From Egerieenecus merdigallinarum (GTDB taxonomy: Bacteria > Bacillota > Clostridia > Christensenellales > Aristaeellaceae): a DNA stretch of 7,466 nucleotides. The DNA lies in NCBI GenBank assembly GCA_018711985.1, contig DVHS01000099.1, positions 1 to 7,466 on the forward strand. The letters run 5' to 3'. The stretch's first letter is position 1, and each line of letters starts with the position of its first letter. Both the position numbers and the translations under genes were made by a program. Shown one piece after another: positions 4,978 to 7,466 of the stretch. The notes below the pieces were generated by a model. That model had not been told where the DNA came from and made no database searches. It saw only the letters and a program-made list of their open reading frames with translations.

Positions 4978-6648
4978 AAACGGATCAAGTGCTACATCTA
5001 CACCCGCGTTTCCACCTCCATGCAGGTGGACGGCTACAGCCTGGACGCTCAGAAGGAGAAGCTGCGCAAGTACGCTGCATATCAGGACATGATCGTCGCC
5101 GGGGAGTACTGCGACGAGGGCAAATCCGGCAAGAGCATCGAGGGCCGCCCGGAGTTTCTGCGGATGCTGCGGGACGTGGAGTCCGGCGCGGACGGCGTGT
5201 CCTTCGTGCTGGTGTTCAAGCTCTCGCGCTTCGGGCGCAACGCCGCCGACGTGCTGACCTCCCTGCAGCGGATGCAGGATTTCGGCGTAAACCTCATCTG
5301 CGTGGAGGACGGCATCGACTCCTCCAAGGACAGCGGCAAACTGATGATCTCCGTGCTCTCCGCCGTTGCCGAGATCGAGCGCGAAAACATCCTCGTCCAG
5401 ACCATGGAGGGGCGCCGGCAGAAGGCCCGCGAAGGCAAGTGGAACGGCGGCTTTGCCCCTTATGGCTACAAGCTCGTGGACGGACAGCTGCAAATTGCCG
5501 AAGAAGAGGCGGAGGTCATTCGCATCATCTACGACAAGTATATCCACACCACCATGGGCACGGCCAGGATTGCTCAATGGCTCAACGAGCACGGCTACAG
5601 CAAGGTCTGCCGCCACAACAACACGCGGGAGGCGTTCACGGGCTCCTTCCTCGTTGGCGTGCTGGACAACCCCGTATACTGCGGCAAGCTGGCCTACGGG
5701 CGCAGGCGCAATGAAAAGGTGCCCGGCACTCGCAACCAGTACCACATCGTCAAGCAAAAGGACTACATGCTCTATGACGGCATCCACGAACCCATCATCT
5801 CCGAAGCCGACTGGCAGCTGGCCCAAAAACAGCGCCAGCAGACCAACAAGCGCCAGATCAAGACGCACAGCCTGGACCATGAGCACGTCCTTTCCGGGCT
5901 GGTCAAGTGCCCCATCTGCGGCGGTGGCATGTACGGCAACGTAAACCGCAAGAAAAAGAGCGACGGCACCTATTACAAGGACTACTTCTACTACGCCTGC
6001 AAGCACCGCCTGCACGTGGACGGCAAGCGCTGCGACTACCACCGCCAATGGGGCGAGGAGCTCATCGACGGCGCTGTGGAGGAAATCATTCACAAGCTGG
6101 TCAACACCCCCGCCTTTGAGGAAGGCATCCGCCAGAAAATCGGCGGCAAGCTGGACACCCAGGAGCTGGACGCGGAAATGGAATCCCTGCGCAAGCAGCT
6201 TCGCCAGCTCACGGGCACCAAGGACAGGCTGGGCGAACAGATCGACGCGCTGGACTACGACGACCCGCACTACACCCGCAAGGCCCAGGACCTGCAGGAG
6301 CGGCAGGACAAGCTCTATGACCAGATTGCCGCCATCGAGGTCAGCATGGCCGAGGTGCAGACCCGCATGGAGAACATCCGCCAGCACCGGATTTCCACCG
6401 ACAACGTCTATCAGTTCCTGCTCTACTTCGACAAGCTCTATGGCCAGTTCACCGACCTGGAGAAAAAGACCTTCATGAACAGCTTCATCGAGCGCGTGGA
6501 GATTTTCCCGGAGCGCCAGAGCGACGGTCGCATCATCAAGCGCATCGAATTCCGCTTCCCCGTCTACATTCAGGGCGCAGAACGCACCGCTTTGAGTTGG
6601 GATAAAACGGATATGTCGGAAACCGTCATGCTGCTTTCCAAGCCATAA
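4975..6648 (+). CDS. Large serine recombinase (TnpX/TndX-like integrase), CTG start
   Basis: The 557-aa enzyme catalyses site-specific excision and integration through a serine-linked DNA intermediate. With the CTG start, residues 7-14 read YIYTRVST, with catalytic Ser13 and Arg11. KLSRFGRN (82-89) and the SVLSAVAEIERENI helix complete the resolvase N-domain. The Recombinase domain begins about residue 158 at GGFAPYGYKL. A zinc ribbon follows with Cys312, Cys315, Cys342 and Cys353. A long coiled coil spans about 393-470, typical of large serine integrases, and the C-terminal segment includes EKKTFMNSFIERVEIFPE. The length is normal for the family. The frame is open from the rhuM stop, but the first ATG (5020, residue 16) would remove the catalytic serine, so translation must start at the CTG, or by readthrough of the rhuM TAA in the same frame. 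The gene is last in the tnpV-rhuM-recombinase operon. Weak CTG initiation could keep the integrase level low. Confidence 0.9.
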   Translation: MKRIKCYIYTRVSTSMQVDGYSLDAQKEKLRKYAAYQDMIVAGEYCDEGKSGKSIEGRPEFLRMLRDVESGADGVSFVLVFKLSRFGRNAADVLTSLQRMQDFGVNLICVEDGIDSSKDSGKLMISVLSAVAEIERENILVQTMEGRRQKAREGKWNGGFAPYGYKLVDGQLQIAEEEAEVIRIIYDKYIHTTMGTARIAQWLNEHGYSKVCRHNNTREAFTGSFLVGVLDNPVYCGKLAYGRRRNEKVPGTRNQYHIVKQKDYMLYDGIHEPIISEADWQLAQKQRQQTNKRQIKTHSLDHEHVLSGLVKCPICGGGMYGNVNRKKKSDGTYYKDYFYYACKHRLHVDGKRCDYHRQWGEELIDGAVEEIIHKLVNTPAFEEGIRQKIGGKLDTQELDAEMESLRKQLRQLTGTKDRLGEQIDALDYDDPHYTRKAQDLQERQDKLYDQIAAIEVSMAEVQTRMENIRQHRISTDNVYQFLLYFDKLYGQFTDLEKKTFMNSFIERVEIFPERQSDGRIIKRIEFRFPVYIQGAERTALSWDKTDMSETVMLLSKP

Positions 6649-6721
6649 ACCAGAGCGGATCATGCCATGAAAAGACTAGACGCATGGGGAATCTCGGGGA
6701 AAATGCAGGAGGAGAAGAGAA

Positions 6722-6736
6722 CATGCAAGTTGCATG
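6722..6736. repeat. 15-bp palindrome over the start codon of the DinB-like gene
   Basis: CATGCAA (6722-6728) and TTGCATG (6730-6736) are perfect inverted arms around one G. The ATG of the next gene (6723) is within it. The 1-nt centre makes an RNA hairpin unlikely, so if it matters it would be as a DNA site for a dimeric regulator. Confidence 0.3.
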
Positions 6737-7424
6737 CATATGGGAACACAACGGGGATGATACGCTGCTTTACGCGGCTGATTTTCCCGGGGCCTATACA
6801 AGAGGGGAAAATTTGGCAATGGCCATGGCAAAGATGCCTGCGGAAATTGCTTCCTATTTGCGATGGGTGGGAACAACCGCCCCCTGTGAAATCACCTTGG
6901 CGATTGTGCAGGATGCTCCGTGCGCGCTGCAGGTATGTGATGCCGACTCCGAGGTGCTGTTTGATGGGGAAAGAGCACCGCTTTCCATGGAGGCATATAC
7001 GGATCTCAAGACCCTTGCCTTGAAGTCAGCGGCCGATTTCCATGATCTTTACGCGTCTATCCCGGATAAAAACAGGAGCGTCGCACCTGAACGCAAAACC
7101 TTCTACGGACAAGTTCCGCGCTCGGCGGAGGAAATGTACCTGCATACTCGGAATGTCAATGACTATTACTTTGGCGAGATTGGCGTGGATGCGGACCATG
7201 AGGGAACCATCTGGTCCTGCCGCCAAAGGGGCTTTGCGGCCTTGGAGCAAAAGCCGGGCTTCCTTGCCATGCCTGCGCGGGAAGGAAGCTATGGCGAATA
7301 CTGGTCACTGCGAAAAATGCTGCGCCGCTTTCTTTGGCATGACCGTATCCATGCAAAGGCGATGTATCGCGTGGGGACGGCTCTATTCGGCGCTGAAAAT
7401 ATAAAAAATCCCTTTTGCTTTTGA
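6723..7424 (+). CDS. HicB-like / DinB-like two-domain protein, 233 aa
   Basis: Residues 1-75 (MQVACIWEHNGDDTLLYAAD, then FPGAYTRGENLAMAM) resemble the HicB antitoxin fold, in which a short beta-sheet is followed by a helix after the PG turn. The C-terminal half looks like a DinB four-helix bundle. His141 (MYLHTRNVNDYYF), His206 and His210 (FLWHDRIHAKAM, HxxxH) form the three-histidine metal site seen in DinB proteins, which include thiol-dependent transferases and stress proteins of mostly unknown substrate. The start is ATG 6723 after AGGAGGAG (6707-6714); an upstream in-frame ATG at 6684 precedes this Shine-Dalgarno and is unlikely. No signal peptide or membrane segment is seen. It follows the recombinase by 74 nt and may be flanking host sequence or cargo. 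Domain assignments are from pattern; function unknown. Confidence 0.7.
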   Translation: MQVACIWEHNGDDTLLYAADFPGAYTRGENLAMAMAKMPAEIASYLRWVGTTAPCEITLAIVQDAPCALQVCDADSEVLFDGERAPLSMEAYTDLKTLALKSAADFHDLYASIPDKNRSVAPERKTFYGQVPRSAEEMYLHTRNVNDYYFGEIGVDADHEGTIWSCRQRGFAALEQKPGFLAMPAREGSYGEYWSLRKMLRRFLWHDRIHAKAMYRVGTALFGAENIKNPFCF

Positions 7425-7430
7425 AAAGGG
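7401..7430 (-). terminator. Intrinsic terminator reading on the minus strand
   Basis: CCCTTTT (7410-7416) pairs with AAAAGGG (7424-7430) around a 7-nt loop. Read on the minus strand the stem is followed by ATTTTTTATATT, a good terminator U tract. It overlaps the stop codon of the DinB-like gene, so it would end transcription arriving from a convergent gene to the right of the window. On the + strand no U tract follows it. Confidence 0.5.
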
Positions 7431-7441
7431 TGGAAGAACGG

Positions 7442-7466
7442 GCCCTGCTGTCAGATACAGCGGGGC
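7442..7466 (+). terminator. Hairpin at the window end, probable terminator of the DinB-like gene
   Basis: GCCCTGCTGT (7442-7451) pairs with ACAGCGGGGC (7457-7466) over ten positions with one U-G pair and a 5-nt loop. The strong GC-rich stem 18 nt after the stop codon is what a terminator would look like, but the window ends at the stem, so the T run that would prove it cannot be seen. Confidence 0.5.

Larger units (their letters stand above)
219..6648 (+). mobile_element. Tn4451-like integrative mobilizable element, ends not resolved
   Basis: A relaxase remnant, replication proteins, TnpV, RhuM and a large serine recombinase lie in one orientation with little space between them, a set characteristic of clostridial mobilizable elements. 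The limits given are only the outermost element-type genes. In this family the recombinase usually lies near one end, so an attachment site may lie between 6649 and 6722. I found no convincing direct repeat shared with the left side. The loss of the relaxase N-terminus at about 219 means the left limit is a rearrangement point and not necessarily a true end. Confidence 0.6.

Noticed and set aside
5020..6648. Recombinase starting at ATG 5020
   Set aside because: This would remove YIYTRVST with the catalytic serine, and the strong Shine-Dalgarno is placed for the CTG at 4975.
52..6656. ACCAGAGC shared by 52-59 and 6649-6656 as possible attachment-site repeats
   Set aside because: An 8-bp match between two chosen regions is easily found by chance, and the left copy is inside a coding frame upstream of the relaxase break.
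4135..6663. 842-codon open frame on the minus strand opposite rhuM and the recombinase
   Set aside because: It is the mirror of GC-rich codons of two well-supported genes; the translation is low-complexity Val/Leu/Ala/Gly-rich with no motif.
6684..6722. Upstream in-frame ATG of the DinB-like gene at 6684
   Set aside because: The AGGAGGAG is downstream of it and correctly spaced for ATG 6723; the added residues are low-complexity.
1..7466. CRISPR arrays, tRNA or rRNA genes
   Set aside because: No regularly spaced repeats of suitable length and no cloverleaf or rRNA-like sequence were seen on either strand.

Overview
The window looks like part of an integrative/mobilizable element from a high-GC member of the Clostridia (Bacillota). 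The evidence is near-perfect AGGAGG Shine-Dalgarno sequences, GC-rich codons, and a gene set typical of clostridial mobile elements: MobV-type relaxase, CHC2 zinc-finger protein, D5/SF3 helicase, TnpV, RhuM and large serine recombinase. All supported genes lie on the + strand. Species cannot be read from the sequence.

Left end (1-218): the last 28 codons of an unidentified gene, then a long inverted repeat that looks like a (possibly bidirectional) terminator. From about base 219 the sequence abruptly becomes the C-terminal part of a MobV relaxase whose N-terminal half is absent, so the mobilization gene is broken here.

Replication-like block (1068-3160): a 212-aa CHC2 zinc-finger protein overlaps the start of a 454-aa D5-type SF3 helicase. 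Directly after the helicase gene is a compact cluster of GTAC repeats with 8-bp spacing and nested palindromes, the best candidate for an origin or operator. A 65-aa protein of unknown function follows.

Integration block (3364-6648): a good sigma-A-like promoter (TTGACA-N18-TAAAAT) precedes tnpV, a RhuM-family gene and a 557-aa large serine recombinase. The recombinase starts three bases after the RhuM stop codon. Its only workable start is a CTG codon behind a perfect Shine-Dalgarno sequence; the first in-frame ATG lies beyond the catalytic serine.

Right end (6649-7466): a gene for a protein with a HicB-like N-terminus and a DinB-like C-terminus carrying a three-histidine metal site, then two hairpins. 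This gene may be host DNA beyond the element or cargo; no attachment site could be identified. Taken together, the genes suggest a Tn4451-like mobilizable element with its own replication module and a damaged relaxase. The points most worth checking are the CTG start, the GTAC-repeat cluster after the helicase, and the relaxase breakpoint.
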